Origin: a virus
Virus record (IMG/VR): IMGVR_UViG_3300031234_000027
Span: 1 to 31,133 of that record
Length of the DNA: 31,133 nt
Strand: one strand, 5' to 3'
The position numbers were made by a program, and so were the translations under genes. The notes under the pieces were generated by a model. That model searched no databases and was not told where the DNA came from. It saw nothing but the letters and a program-made list of their open reading frames with translations. Below, one piece after another: positions 1-7,123 of this stretch (position 1 is the stretch's first letter; every line of letters begins with the position of its first letter).

Positions 1-367
1 TGGCCACGATATCGATTACGCTCTCCGGCAACCGGTCGATGATGATCTCCGGCCGTTCGAGGTGTTCCAGTGTTTCGAAGGACACGAATGCCTCGTATCC
101 CTCCATCGGGACCGTGTGGATGTCGCCGACCTCGAACCGCCGCGCCGGATACTGAGCCCGCGCCAGATCAACGGCCGCCGGATCGATATCCACGCCGAAA
201 GGGTCGCACGTCTCCGCCAGGATGTCGGTTCCGTAGCCCATACCGCAGGAGCAATCGAGCACGCGCTTGCCGCCGAGGACGGACGCGGCGTATTCGTAGC
301 GCTCCATGTGCATCCGCTTTTCCGGCTGCTCAATCGCCATCTCGGCGATGTTCATCCATTCCGGCAT
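1..367 (-). CDS. SAM-dependent methyltransferase, class I (3' end beyond window)
   Basis: The frame is open from an ATG at 367 to the left edge, so the C-terminus is missing. The visible 122 residues begin MPEWMNIAEMAIEQPEKRMH. They contain the SAM-binding motif I as VLDCSCGMGYGTDIL, then GVDIDPAAVDLAR, whose acidic residue should bind the SAM ribose, then VSFETLEHLERPE, which fits motif III of Methyltransf_11-like enzymes. The substrate cannot be told; it could be a small molecule, a nucleotide or a capping sugar. It is the last visible gene of the head operon and starts 2 nt after the preceding small ORF. No strong Shine-Dalgarno is visible, so coupling is likely. Fold assignment is secure; biological role is unknown. 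Confidence 0.8.
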   Translation of the reverse strand, partial: MPEWMNIAEMAIEQPEKRMHMERYEYAASVLGGKRVLDCSCGMGYGTDILAETCDPFGVDIDPAAVDLARAQYPARRFEVGDIHTVPMEGYEAFVSFETLEHLERPEIIIDRLPESVIDIVA

Positions 368-369
368 AT

Positions 370-492
370 TTAGAATTGATCTGCCTGCACTGTCATCTGA
401 GTCCCGCCGGCGATCTCACGAAGCGACTGCGCGAGGCCTCCGGAATACAGCGCATGGAACTTCTCAACGATGTCGTACTGGGCTTCCGTCAT
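370..492 (-). CDS. Small coupled ORF, 40 aa, unknown
   Basis: This 40-residue ORF (MTEAQYDIVEKFHALYSGGL onward, ending TVQADQF) begins at an ATG whose last two bases are shared with the TGA stop of the head-closure gene (ATGA). It ends 2 nt before the methyltransferase start. The exact overlap on both sides of the operon spacing, and the soluble helical composition, argue that it is translated. I recognise no family. A small tail or connector accessory protein would be a plausible role, from position only. Confidence 0.55.
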   Translation of the reverse strand: MTEAQYDIVEKFHALYSGGLAQSLREIAGGTQMTVQADQF

Positions 493-884
493 TTCACTAT
501 CCTGCAAACAATATGCAGCTCCCGCTGAGCCGCCGCGATGTCGGAAACCGAGCGGATATCGTAAGTGAGACCCGAGCTGGGGTTATAAACTTGCATCGAC
601 GTATCGACCACCACTCCCGGCATGTACCGGGTTCTCACGATCACTTCTCCCAGTGAGATCTCGCGGTCCGCTTCGACCACCATGGCCGCGCCAGCTCGCA
701 TGGCTGTGACCAGCGCCGGTTCGAGCGCGCCCCAGAACTGGATCGAGACCGTGTACGTCTGCTTTCCGTTCGCATCCAGCACGATTTCATCCCGCGCCGC
801 GTTGTAGGTTGGGACCATCAGGCTCAGATACTGGCGGAATTGGCCTGCGCCGTAATAGGCGGTCTGGCCCTGAAAGGCTTTCAT
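489..884 (-). CDS. Head-closure / head-tail joining protein
   Basis: This 131-aa protein has the layout of the Phage_H_T_join family (SPP1 gp16-like head completion proteins). It has a beta-rich central part with VEADREISLGEVIVRTRYMP and a C-terminal segment with LTYDIRSVSDIAAAQRELHI, resembling the family pattern in which a measured or induced value is followed by an R-x-L-x-[IL]-x-C ending. The family docks under the portal/connector and closes the filled capsid for tail attachment. The position, just after the connector gene and before the tail region, fits. The start ATG overlaps the stop of a 29-aa ORF (TAATG), and the stop overlaps the next ATG. The assignment rests on pattern and synteny, not on an alignment. 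Confidence 0.65.
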   Translation of the reverse strand: MKAFQGQTAYYGAGQFRQYLSLMVPTYNAARDEIVLDANGKQTYTVSIQFWGALEPALVTAMRAGAAMVVEADREISLGEVIVRTRYMPGVVVDTSMQVYNPSSGLTYDIRSVSDIAAAQRELHIVCRIVK

Positions 885-973
885 TAGAGCCCCACGTCGT
901 GGAGGCCGCTAAGCCACTCTTGAAAGCGCCAGAAAGCGTAAAGCACCAAGTACCAAAGCCTGCGGAGCCACAT
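884..973 (-). CDS. Tiny hydrophobic/aromatic ORF, 29 aa
   Basis: The ORF encodes MWLRRLWYLVLYAFWRFQEW and nine more residues. Its ATG overlaps the TGA of the connector gene (TGATG) and its TAA overlaps the ATG of the head-closure gene (TAATG), so it exactly fills the space between them. It is very rich in Trp, Leu, Tyr and Arg and could form one amphipathic or membrane-inserting helix. Overlap at both ends is the main support. It could instead be a spacer that only maintains translational coupling. Confidence 0.5.
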   Translation of the reverse strand: MWLRRLWYLVLYAFWRFQEWLSGLHDVGL

Positions 974-1839
974 CAGAATCCCTGCCCTATCGGATGAAAG
1001 TTCCGGTCTAGATCAAGCAGCGCCTTGACCCCGTAAGGCATGTCGGTCGGCATCGAGTCGATCAGCGTGGCTTCGCGGTTCTGATACATATCTGCGGCCA
1101 GCAGAATGATTGCCTGCTTGTAGTTCTGCGGCACTGAATTCGCCGTGTACGGGACGCCCGTCTGGTTCGGCGTCGTCTTGACCGCCAGCACGATATCGTT
1201 CGCGTCCGTGACGGTCTGAACCGAGCAGCTCGCCCCGCCGATCTGCATGAACGATCCGGCCATCGTCGGATCGAACAGGCTGCCCGAGGCCCAGGAAACG
1301 AGCAGCCCGCTCGCGTCTACATTCACCGTTCCGGCAAAGGCCGAATAACCGGCGACAAAGACGATCTGGATAGGATCCATGGGCAGCAGGACCGTCGTTG
1401 GCCAGATGCCCGAATACGGAAGGAAGATCCGGCCCGGCTGCGAGTCGAGGTCGAGCAGGTAGTTGCCCTCGGTGTTGGCATACCCCTGCTGCATGTTGAA
1501 GAGATTCCCGTTCACATCCATATAGGTGAACGTGGTGATCGACTGCAGCGGCGGCCGCGGAATCTCGATGTAGTTGAACTTGTAGTACTCGGCCAGCGTC
1601 GAGAAATTGCGCGCGACGTTGGTATACGAGCGCCCCGGCCAGTGCCGCAAGGCATACCGCCAGGACTGCGGCATGAGCGCGATCGCCGCCTGGCCTTCGA
1701 TGAGCCGGCGGGATGCCGAGATGTAACCGGCCACCATGGAGGCGTCGGCTGACGTCGTGATACGCGAGTGCAGGGTGACGTCCGCCACCGACACTGGTTC
1801 CCCAGTGGGCGGCGTCACCAGGGTGAGGCCGGCGTACAT
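973..1839 (-). CDS. Head-tail connector protein (gp6-like)
   Basis: A 288-aa protein opening with MYAGLTLVTPPTGEPVSVAD, then a helical stretch (ADASMVAGYISASRRLIEGQ) and an aromatic IPRPPLQSITTF segment. These are typical of the Phage_connect / HK97 gp6-like adaptor that sits on the portal ring. The family is usually about 100-230 aa. The extra length is an insert at about residues 165-235 (GTVNVDASGLLVSWASGSLF onward) with beta-sandwich character. The C-terminal helix (NYKQAIILLAADMYQNREA) is the usual ending. The start ATG is preceded by GAGGAG inside a hairpin leader shared with the major capsid gene. The stop overlaps the next small ORF. Confidence 0.75.
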   Translation of the reverse strand: MYAGLTLVTPPTGEPVSVADVTLHSRITTSADASMVAGYISASRRLIEGQAAIALMPQSWRYALRHWPGRSYTNVARNFSTLAEYYKFNYIEIPRPPLQSITTFTYMDVNGNLFNMQQGYANTEGNYLLDLDSQPGRIFLPYSGIWPTTVLLPMDPIQIVFVAGYSAFAGTVNVDASGLLVSWASGSLFDPTMAGSFMQIGGASCSVQTVTDANDIVLAVKTTPNQTGVPYTANSVPQNYKQAIILLAADMYQNREATLIDSMPTDMPYGVKALLDLDRNFHPIGQGF

Positions 1840-1845
1840 GGTTTG

Positions 1846-1870
1846 CTCCTCGCGTCGTCAACGACGCTAG
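1846..1870 (-). promoter_or_regulatory. Hairpin plus Shine-Dalgarno leader of connector gene
   Basis: On the minus strand the leader reads CTAGCGTCGTTGACGACGCG then AGGAG, about 7 nt before the ATG at 1839. GCGTCG and CGACGC pair perfectly around a TTGA loop (1852-1867), and the Shine-Dalgarno follows immediately. Nearly the same leader precedes the major capsid gene. It may control message processing, stability or translation. Confidence 0.55.
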
Positions 1871-1943
1871 ATTGGAAAGTGGTGGGGCTGAAGACGAGAG
1901 CGCCTGGTTGACCATGTCGCCAGGAGGTCGGACCCGACAAAGA

Positions 1944-2027
1944 GGGCTGATGGGCACGGTAGCTCAGATGGTCCCCGTGACGCCGTGAAAAGTTAACACG
2001 GCACATCGCCCTAAATCGGTTCAGCCC
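1944..2027 (+). ncRNA. Structured noncoding element, multi-stem, function unknown
   Basis: Nested complementary segments are visible by eye: GGGCTGA (1944-1950) with TCAGCCC (2021-2027); GGG (1952-1954) with CCC (2009-2011); CACGG (1955-1959) with CCGTG (1975-1979); GCCGTG (1982-1987) with CACGGC (1997-2002). The loop of the third stem contains TAGCTCAGATGGT, which looks like a tRNA D-loop. The region is in a gap of about 350 nt without a convincing gene. The strand is a guess because stems exist in either transcript. Confidence 0.35.
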
Positions 2028-2052
2028 CGCTGTCCTTTAAGATTGGAACCGA

Positions 2053-2181
2053 GCTGGCGAAATGCGCGGGATGGCCCAACGCGGCCAGGGCGCGCGGTAT
2101 TCCAGCGGCGATAGCGTCACGGATCAGCCCGGACCTGCCTCGCTGGGGCGGACGGGCGGCGGTTCGAATCCGCACGCCAGC
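2053..2181 (+). ncRNA. tRNA-like structured element (enlarged cloverleaf)
   Basis: GCTGGCG (2053-2059) pairs perfectly with CGCCAGC (2175-2181) like a 7-bp acceptor stem. Just inside the 3' strand is GCGG-TTCGAAT-CCGC, a canonical T-arm with a TTCGAAT loop. Between them are two larger arms: GCGCG/CGCGC (2064-2095) enclosing TGGCC/GGCCA, and CCAGCG/CGCTGG (2102-2146). At about 129 nt it is too long for a normal tRNA, I find no credible anticodon arm, and there is no CCA. It may be a decayed tRNA, a tRNA mimic or another phage RNA. The T-arm orientation indicates the plus strand. Confidence 0.35.
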
Positions 2182-2188
2182 CTGAAAT

Positions 2189-2617
2189 TTACGCCGTCAC
2201 GAGCGAATGCCACTGCCCGGCGGTGCAGCAGTAGAAGGTCGCCGTCTTGTTGGCCGCCACGCTGAGGGCGGTGTTTGCCGAAAGCGCGTTGATGATGTCT
2301 CCGGTCTGCGGATAGACGTACATCGCGTTGGCGGCCGCCGCGTTGATCACGACCACATCGAGGCCCGCCACCGATATGGGCAGCTTTACCGAGTCGTTCC
2401 CGGTTGCGACCGTGGTGATGCGGTTGATGGCCGCCGCGAGCTGCAGGGCGTTCGTCTGCCCGCCGCCGGCATGCGCCGTAAGGTTATCCGTGCTCGAAAC
2501 GACGGTCTGGCTTCCGACCGAGGTCCGGAAGGCGAACTGAACCACGCCGCTCGTTTTGTCGACGAACTCCATGTCCGCGCCGGTGTTGCGAGTGAAAACT
2601 CCGAATACATCGCTCAT
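2189..2617 (-). CDS. Putative virion structural protein, 142 aa
   Basis: Starts MSDVFGVFTRNTGADMEFVD, with AGGAG 7 nt upstream (TTAGGAGATTTCAAATG). The protein is rich in Ala, Thr, Val and Gly, predicted mostly beta, with AAANAMYVYPQTGDIINALS and a C-terminal AGQWHSLV. This composition and its place between the post-capsid gene and the connector gene suggest a capsid decoration or minor structural protein. I do not recognise a specific family. The gene follows a rho-independent terminator, so it may be transcribed separately or by readthrough. Confidence 0.65.
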   Translation of the reverse strand: MSDVFGVFTRNTGADMEFVDKTSGVVQFAFRTSVGSQTVVSSTDNLTAHAGGGQTNALQLAAAINRITTVATGNDSVKLPISVAGLDVVVINAAAANAMYVYPQTGDIINALSANTALSVAANKTATFYCCTAGQWHSLVTA

Positions 2618-2658
2618 TTGAAATCTCCTAAGATGGCAAGCCGCCCGAAGGTGTCGAA

Positions 2659-2694
2659 CAAAAAATAGAGGGAGCTGGATAAACCAACTCCCCC
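2659..2694 (-). terminator. Rho-independent terminator after the 163-aa gene
   Basis: On the minus strand GGGAGTTGG and CCAGCTCCC form a 9-bp stem (one G-T pair) around a TTTAT loop, followed by a run of T (CTATTTTTTG). It sits just downstream of the stop at 2708. This is the clearest terminator in the window. Confidence 0.75.
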
Positions 2695-2707
2695 AAGGGA
2701 AAGAGTT

Positions 2708-3199
2708 TTAGGTCAGAACGGTGGCAGAGCCCTGATAAGCCAGACGGCCGGCGCTCAACACTGCAAGCGCGGCAATCAGCGTGGCGCTTCCACCAGCCAG
2801 AACGAGCTGCGCATAGCAGAGCCCATCCGTGTTGCCTTCCAGCTCCGCCGAGTCGATCTCGATGGTGTAGAGGCAACCGGCAACCGACGTCGCCGGCACA
2901 AAGCCGGTCGTGGTCGCGATTGTTGGCCCGGCCAGCACGTCGCCGGACGGTGTGGTGACCTGTTTGTAATACCGGAAGCCCATCGCGACGCTACCAGCGC
3001 CGGCGGCCGAACTTGCGATATTGACCGTGACTCCGGTCGGCGTGGCAGAGCCATTGGCGCCGAGCAGAATCAGAATCGAAGCGTGCGCCCAGCCCTTCAT
3101 CGAAAACCATTGACTGGTCCCGACAACTGTCGAGCTGGAAGACACCGGGCAAAGCAACGGTACGACGTGCCCGGCTTCGGAAATGTTAAATCCTTGCAT
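2708..3199 (-). CDS. Putative capsid-associated protein, 163 aa
   Basis: Starts MQGFNISEAGHVVPLLCPVS after AGGAG (CTCAGGAGAAAAAAGAATG). The N-terminal INISEAGHVV-type opening followed by a WFSMKGWAHASILILLGANG stretch resembles a protein often encoded directly after HK97-type capsid genes. It has repeated Thr/Ala/Gly-rich beta segments. The role is probably capsid decoration or stabilisation, inferred from synteny and composition. It is followed by a strong terminator. Confidence 0.6.
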   Translation of the reverse strand: MQGFNISEAGHVVPLLCPVSSSSTVVGTSQWFSMKGWAHASILILLGANGSATPTGVTVNIASSAAGAGSVAMGFRYYKQVTTPSGDVLAGPTIATTTGFVPATSVAGCLYTIEIDSAELEGNTDGLCYAQLVLAGGSATLIAALAVLSAGRLAYQGSATVLT

Positions 3200-3236
3200 T
3201 CTTTTTTCTCCTGAGATTGAATTTCCGGAGCGGGCA

Positions 3237-3261
3237 GGAAGGCCCTATCGAAGAGCCTTCC
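3237..3261 (-). other. Intergenic hairpin after the capsid gene
   Basis: GGAAGGC (3237-3243) and GCCTTCC (3255-3261) form a 7-bp stem between the capsid stop and the next start. There is no T-run, so it may be an attenuator, a processing site or mRNA-end protection and not a true terminator. Confidence 0.35.
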
Positions 3262-3285
3262 CGTCGCGCTGAGGAGGTTGAAAAA

Positions 3286-4704
3286 TTACGGCCGGGCTGC
3301 GAGCGCAACGAACGGAGACAGCGTGTTCGTGCCGTTGAAGGGGGTCAGAGCGGTGTGCCAGATCGGCTGGGCATCGGCGCGCCAGATGAACCGGTAGGTC
3401 ATTTCGTCGGTCAGGAACTTCACGTGCATCGACGCCGCGGACTGCATGTCCTTCTGGATGCGAACCACCTGGCTCATATCCGCGAGGATGATGTCGCCCA
3501 AGGTTCCCAGGGTCTGCGCCTGCTCGATCGGGACCACGGGACGGTTCAGCAGCCGGGCGAATCCGTCCTGGAACTGCGAGCCAGGAGTGTACGCGCCGAC
3601 GCCGGCGGGCCCGATGCCCTGCACGACCGACGATCCACCAGTCCCGACAGCCAGGGACATCGTGAGCAACTGCTGCTCGGTGTCCTGGTTCACGAACCAG
3701 CAGGAGTTCAGCCGGCTGCGCGCATGCAGGCGGTAGTACATCTTGGTGACGTTGTTGAACACGATGGTCGCCGTCGCCTGTCCGCTCTCTTTCGCAATCG
3801 TGATCAGCGCGGGCGAGTTCAGGATGCCGAGCGGCATTCCGGCGCCGGTGCCGTTGATCATGCCGTCGTCCATCCGGAACGCGAATTCCTCACCGAACCC
3901 CTGCATGGCCAGCGCGCCGAAAGAAGGCGCATCGACCAGCAGTTCGTCGGTCGTGTACATCAGGCCCGTTAATTTCTTAAGCACGAGCGTGATCAGGCGA
4001 AACTTCGGCTTGGTGGCGTTCAGCGCGTCCGCTTCGTTCTGCCAGTAGGCCAAAATGCCGCCCCACCGGCTGCCGTTTTTCCGGCTCTGCTCGTCGATGC
4101 CGGGGATGTTGACCGTGTTGGTTGTCTCCGCGATCGGCAACTGGCGGGTCTTGGTGTAGACCTGGCCCACGTCATGCGCGATCATGACGATTTCCTGCGA
4201 GTACTCCGGATAAACGAGGAATCCGCCGTCTGCGGGAACCTGCTCCGAGGCTCCGGCCGGTCCTGTGCCGAGGCGCTTCTGATACCGGTTGTTCAGCTCG
4301 AGCAATCGCTTGTCGACTGCGGCCGGATTGCCCCCCGACATGGCGGCGTTGCGGACGGCCAGCATCTGGGCGCCGAATCCGCGGCCAACACGGTCCTTGC
4401 GAGCTTCTTTCGATTCGCCCGATACAGGCTCGTCACCGAACAGGCATTCCTTGTCGCGCCAGTTGTCGCGCACTTCGGCCGATCCGGCCGGGTTGTCGTT
4501 CGGGATGTTCGAGAGCGCGGCGGCGCGCTGCTCGGCGTTGAGCGATGCGGTGATGCCTTCCGCCAGGGTGGTAAAGCCATCGAAGCGGGTCAGCTCTTCC
4601 GGATTCATCGCCCGGTTTTCGGTTGTGGCGACTGCCAGAATTGCCTTTGCGTCGGCGAGCCGCGCGTCACGGTCCTGCTGCAATTGCAGCGTCCGATTTG
4701 CCAT
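3286..4704 (-). CDS. Major capsid protein, HK97 fold
   Basis: A 472-aa protein. The start MANRTLQLQQDRDARLADAK is chosen because GAGGAG lies about 9 nt upstream and the N-terminal charged, coiled-coil delta domain is typical; the longer frame upstream is not plausible. After the delta region (about residues 1-120) comes the capsid domain beginning near GGFLVYPEYSQEIVMIAHDV, with LPIAETTNTVNIPGI, LTGLMYTTDELLVDAPSFG and the C-terminal VHVKFLTDEMTYRFIWRAD-type strand, a classic HK97 pattern. The N-terminal segment is probably removed by the S78 protease encoded upstream. It is the expected most abundant product and carries the special hairpin-SD leader. Confidence 0.92.
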   Translation of the reverse strand: MANRTLQLQQDRDARLADAKAILAVATTENRAMNPEELTRFDGFTTLAEGITASLNAEQRAAALSNIPNDNPAGSAEVRDNWRDKECLFGDEPVSGESKEARKDRVGRGFGAQMLAVRNAAMSGGNPAAVDKRLLELNNRYQKRLGTGPAGASEQVPADGGFLVYPEYSQEIVMIAHDVGQVYTKTRQLPIAETTNTVNIPGIDEQSRKNGSRWGGILAYWQNEADALNATKPKFRLITLVLKKLTGLMYTTDELLVDAPSFGALAMQGFGEEFAFRMDDGMINGTGAGMPLGILNSPALITIAKESGQATATIVFNNVTKMYYRLHARSRLNSCWFVNQDTEQQLLTMSLAVGTGGSSVVQGIGPAGVGAYTPGSQFQDGFARLLNRPVVPIEQAQTLGTLGDIILADMSQVVRIQKDMQSAASMHVKFLTDEMTYRFIWRADAQPIWHTALTPFNGTNTLSPFVALAARP

Positions 4705-4712
4705 TGGTGTTT

Positions 4713-4736
4713 CTCCTCGCGTCCTCACGACGCTAG
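4713..4736 (-). promoter_or_regulatory. Hairpin plus Shine-Dalgarno leader of capsid gene
   Basis: The minus strand reads CTAGCGTCGTGAGGACGCGA then GGAG, about 9 nt before the capsid ATG at 4704. GCGTC and GACGC pair around a 5-nt loop (4719-4733). It is nearly identical to the leader at 1846-1870. Confidence 0.55.
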
Positions 4737-4820
4737 TGATTTTTGGATTTTGACTGCTGGTACTACAGAGCCTTTTTTGGCCCTTGCCGGAAACTACGAA
4801 CTGTTTTATGCTTCCCTGTG

Positions 4821-5417
4821 ATGCGGAAGCACACGCTGAACCCGCCGACAAACGGCGTCTCGCAATTGATGCGGTATGGGCGAGTGCCCACTGTCGCCGC
4901 ACTTCTCAACGATTCCGAATTCCTCACCCTTCTTCGCGGGCTTCCCCACGCCGAGGAGCGCCTTGAATTTCTGCAAAAATGCCGGACGGAAACTGAGCTT
5001 GGGTTACAGCTAAAGCTCTGGGAAACCATCAAGCGAGTGGTTCAACCGTCCTGGGAACCGCCGGGCGGCTGGCGGGTTGCCCCGCGCCGCCGCCCGCGCT
5101 CGGTGGGCGAAACAAAAGAAAACTACGCGACCTTGAGTAGTCGTAGACGCGCCGAACACCGGTCGTACTGGGCAGCAATTTCAAGCTTGAGCGTTTCCGC
5201 TGCCGCCAGCGCCGCCAAATCGGGAGCCGCTTCAGCCGTCGTCGCATCGTACGCAGCGAAGCTGACTACAGATCCCTCGACCAGCTTAGCCTTCTCGATC
5301 ACGCGGACCTTCTGGCCTGACTGGTATTCCCAGCGCGGCCGGAGAATGAAGAAGCCAGCGGACGACCGTTTGATGTCGCCGCGCCGCATCGAGACGAGAA
5401 GATCCGACGCCCACTGA
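4821..5417 (+). CDS. Possible plus-strand ORF opposite the capsid operon
   Basis: An open frame starting MRKHTLNPPTNGVSQLMRYG lies in the 418-nt gap between the protease and capsid genes. Its first 80 residues (VPTVAALLNDSEFLTLLRGL, then AEERLEFLQK) look protein-like. A weak -35/-10 pair, TTGCCG (4783-4788) and TATGCT (4805-4810), precedes it. Downstream of about 5120 it runs antisense to the protease gene and loses protein character, so the true end may differ or the ORF may be chance. No family is recognised. Confidence 0.25.
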   Translation: MRKHTLNPPTNGVSQLMRYGRVPTVAALLNDSEFLTLLRGLPHAEERLEFLQKCRTETELGLQLKLWETIKRVVQPSWEPPGGWRVAPRRRPRSVGETKENYATLSSRRRAEHRSYWAAISSLSVSAAASAAKSGAASAVVASYAAKLTTDPSTSLAFSITRTFWPDWYSQRGRRMKKPADDRLMSPRRIETRRSDAH

Positions 5418-7123
5418 GTATCCGGCGCGTCGGCTTCGAAGTAGAGACCGTCCGCCCTCTCGAAGAAGCGGGCAGTCCCGGCGGATTTACAGCCAATGAC
5501 GTACCGTGCGTCATGAGCGAACAGGGCGCACGGATCGTCATTCGAATCCGCCAGCGCCTCGGTAAAGCAGCCCGGCTCGTAAATCTCTTTGAATCCGCCC
5601 AGGTCCTGCGAGAGTTGGCCGTATGGCGCGATCAGGCAGGTGATTTGCCGGTTGCTGGCGTGGACCGTAGCGCGGGTTTGGAAGCTGCGCAGGTGAAGCT
5701 CGATGTCGCTGCCTTCGTATCCGAACGAGATCCGATGCCGAGGCGCACCGGTAGCCCACCGGCGCATCCCCGCGACGGTCGCGAACGGGTTGCTGTCCAG
5801 CTCATGCAGGCTTGAGATCGCCGCGAGCAGCGCGTCGTGCTCGCTCTTCAGCGGAGCTGGATCGACTTTGGCGTCTTTGAGGTGTCGCGCGGCGTGGTTA
5901 TAAACGCCTTGGCGATCGCCAGACGGAATCGAGCTACCACCCCGAGCGCCGTTGAGGGCTCCGATAATACTTTGGCAGGCTTTGACATTGGCCGCTCCGA
6001 TATCTCCGCCTCCGGAAACTTCATGATGGGGGAATTTGTAAGCATTTTTCTTGGTGGCGTCCTTCTCGCCGTCGACCCAGGCGTATTCCTTGCGGTAGTA
6101 GCTCGCCGATTGATCGCCCTTCAGCCGCGCTTCAGCCGCCGGTCCGTCCCATGCGCCGTCAGACGTGGCGGTCGAGTGCGGTGCGATCGCAGCCGCGGCA
6201 AGCTCGCCCGTGCGCACGGAATCGCCTTTTGTGCGCACGGCAAGCGCACGCTTCGGACTGCGCGCCATTCCCAGCAGCTTGCACATGTCGTCCGCCGCGT
6301 CGTCCATGCCGCCCACCTGGTCGGCCAGCATCGGAACAGCGCAGTTGGAACCGGAGGCCTGGTAACATCCCGCCTGTGTATCGATTATCGACTGCGCCGT
6401 CACGTTCCGATTCTTCGCGACCAGCGTCACGAACATGTCCCGCTGTCGATCGACTTCCGCCTGCGCATCGGCTTTAGCGCCAGTGCTCAGCGCGGCGTGC
6501 GGATTGCCGTCGAGCTTCTTGTCACCGGCTGAGATGTAGGTGTACTTCAGCCCGTCCTGCTTGTCCGCTTCCGATTGGTCGACGTGCAGCATGTAGACGC
6601 CGATCGATCCGACTCCGGCGACGGAGGTCAGATAGAGTTTGTCCATGCAGGAAGCAAGGGCGTAAGCGGCCGAGTATGCGGAATCATTGCTGACACCGTA
6701 CATCGGCTTCTGACCCCGAAGGCCGGAGAGGTAACTCGCCAGTTCGAACATGCCGGAGCTTTCTCCGCCAGGCGAGTCAAAATCGAACAGGAGCCCTTGT
6801 ACCGAGTCGTCGTCCATCGCGGACTGGACCGCCTGCATGATGCTTCCGTAGGTGGTCAGTCCCGACATGGCATCCATTCCCGTCGAGCGCTTCACCAGGG
6901 TTCCGTGGACTTGAATGAGCGCCAGGCCCGGCTGGATGTCGTCGCCTTCCTGATCGGACGGCTCGCTCGACATGTCGATGTCGTCGGTATCCGGGATCGT
7001 TGGAATCGCGCCCGCGAACCCGAGCCGCGGGCCCAGGACATGCAGGATCGCGTTGAACTTCGCCGGATGGACCATCAGCGGCTGGTTGAATAGCCGGGTT
7101 GCCAGGTGGACGAGGGATTTCAT
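5123..7123 (-). CDS. S49 peptidase - S78 prohead protease fusion
   Basis: A 666-aa protein with two protease modules. Residues about 60-290 are S49/ClpP-like (SppA / lambda gpC type): LLFDFDSPGGESSG, SAYSAAYALAS with the likely nucleophile Ser151, VGSIGVYM, and AGDKKLDGNP with a candidate Lys at 202-203. Residues about 320-430 are a linker domain with AYKFPHHE. Residues about 478-620 are an S78 (HK97 gp4, U35) prohead protease: GFKEIYEPGCFTEAL, catalytic His in LFAHDARYVIG (His537) and Ser in GDIKRSSAGF (about 587-588). These families normally act alone to cleave scaffold or the capsid delta domain during maturation. The start overlaps the portal stop (ATGA). Confidence 0.88.
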   Translation of the reverse strand: MKSLVHLATRLFNQPLMVHPAKFNAILHVLGPRLGFAGAIPTIPDTDDIDMSSEPSDQEGDDIQPGLALIQVHGTLVKRSTGMDAMSGLTTYGSIMQAVQSAMDDDSVQGLLFDFDSPGGESSGMFELASYLSGLRGQKPMYGVSNDSAYSAAYALASCMDKLYLTSVAGVGSIGVYMLHVDQSEADKQDGLKYTYISAGDKKLDGNPHAALSTGAKADAQAEVDRQRDMFVTLVAKNRNVTAQSIIDTQAGCYQASGSNCAVPMLADQVGGMDDAADDMCKLLGMARSPKRALAVRTKGDSVRTGELAAAAIAPHSTATSDGAWDGPAAEARLKGDQSASYYRKEYAWVDGEKDATKKNAYKFPHHEVSGGGDIGAANVKACQSIIGALNGARGGSSIPSGDRQGVYNHAARHLKDAKVDPAPLKSEHDALLAAISSLHELDSNPFATVAGMRRWATGAPRHRISFGYEGSDIELHLRSFQTRATVHASNRQITCLIAPYGQLSQDLGGFKEIYEPGCFTEALADSNDDPCALFAHDARYVIGCKSAGTARFFERADGLYFEADAPDTQWASDLLVSMRRGDIKRSSAGFFILRPRWEYQSGQKVRVIEKAKLVEGSVVSFAAYDATTAEAAPDLAALAAAETLKLEIAAQYDRCSARLRLLKVA

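Noticed and set aside
1013-1957. 314-aa minus-strand ORF overlapping the connector gene in another frame
   Set aside because: The composition (His/Arg/Pro/Gly-rich) is shadow-like, and the connector frame has recognisable family features.
2053-2181. An ordinary tRNA gene
   Set aside because: The acceptor and T-arm fit, but the length is about 129 nt, no anticodon arm can be drawn and a T-stem pair is mismatched. Kept only as tRNA-like.
4705-4902. N-terminal extension of the capsid ORF to 538 aa
   Set aside because: The extension has no capsid-like sequence; the Met at 4704 has a good Shine-Dalgarno and a normal N-terminus.
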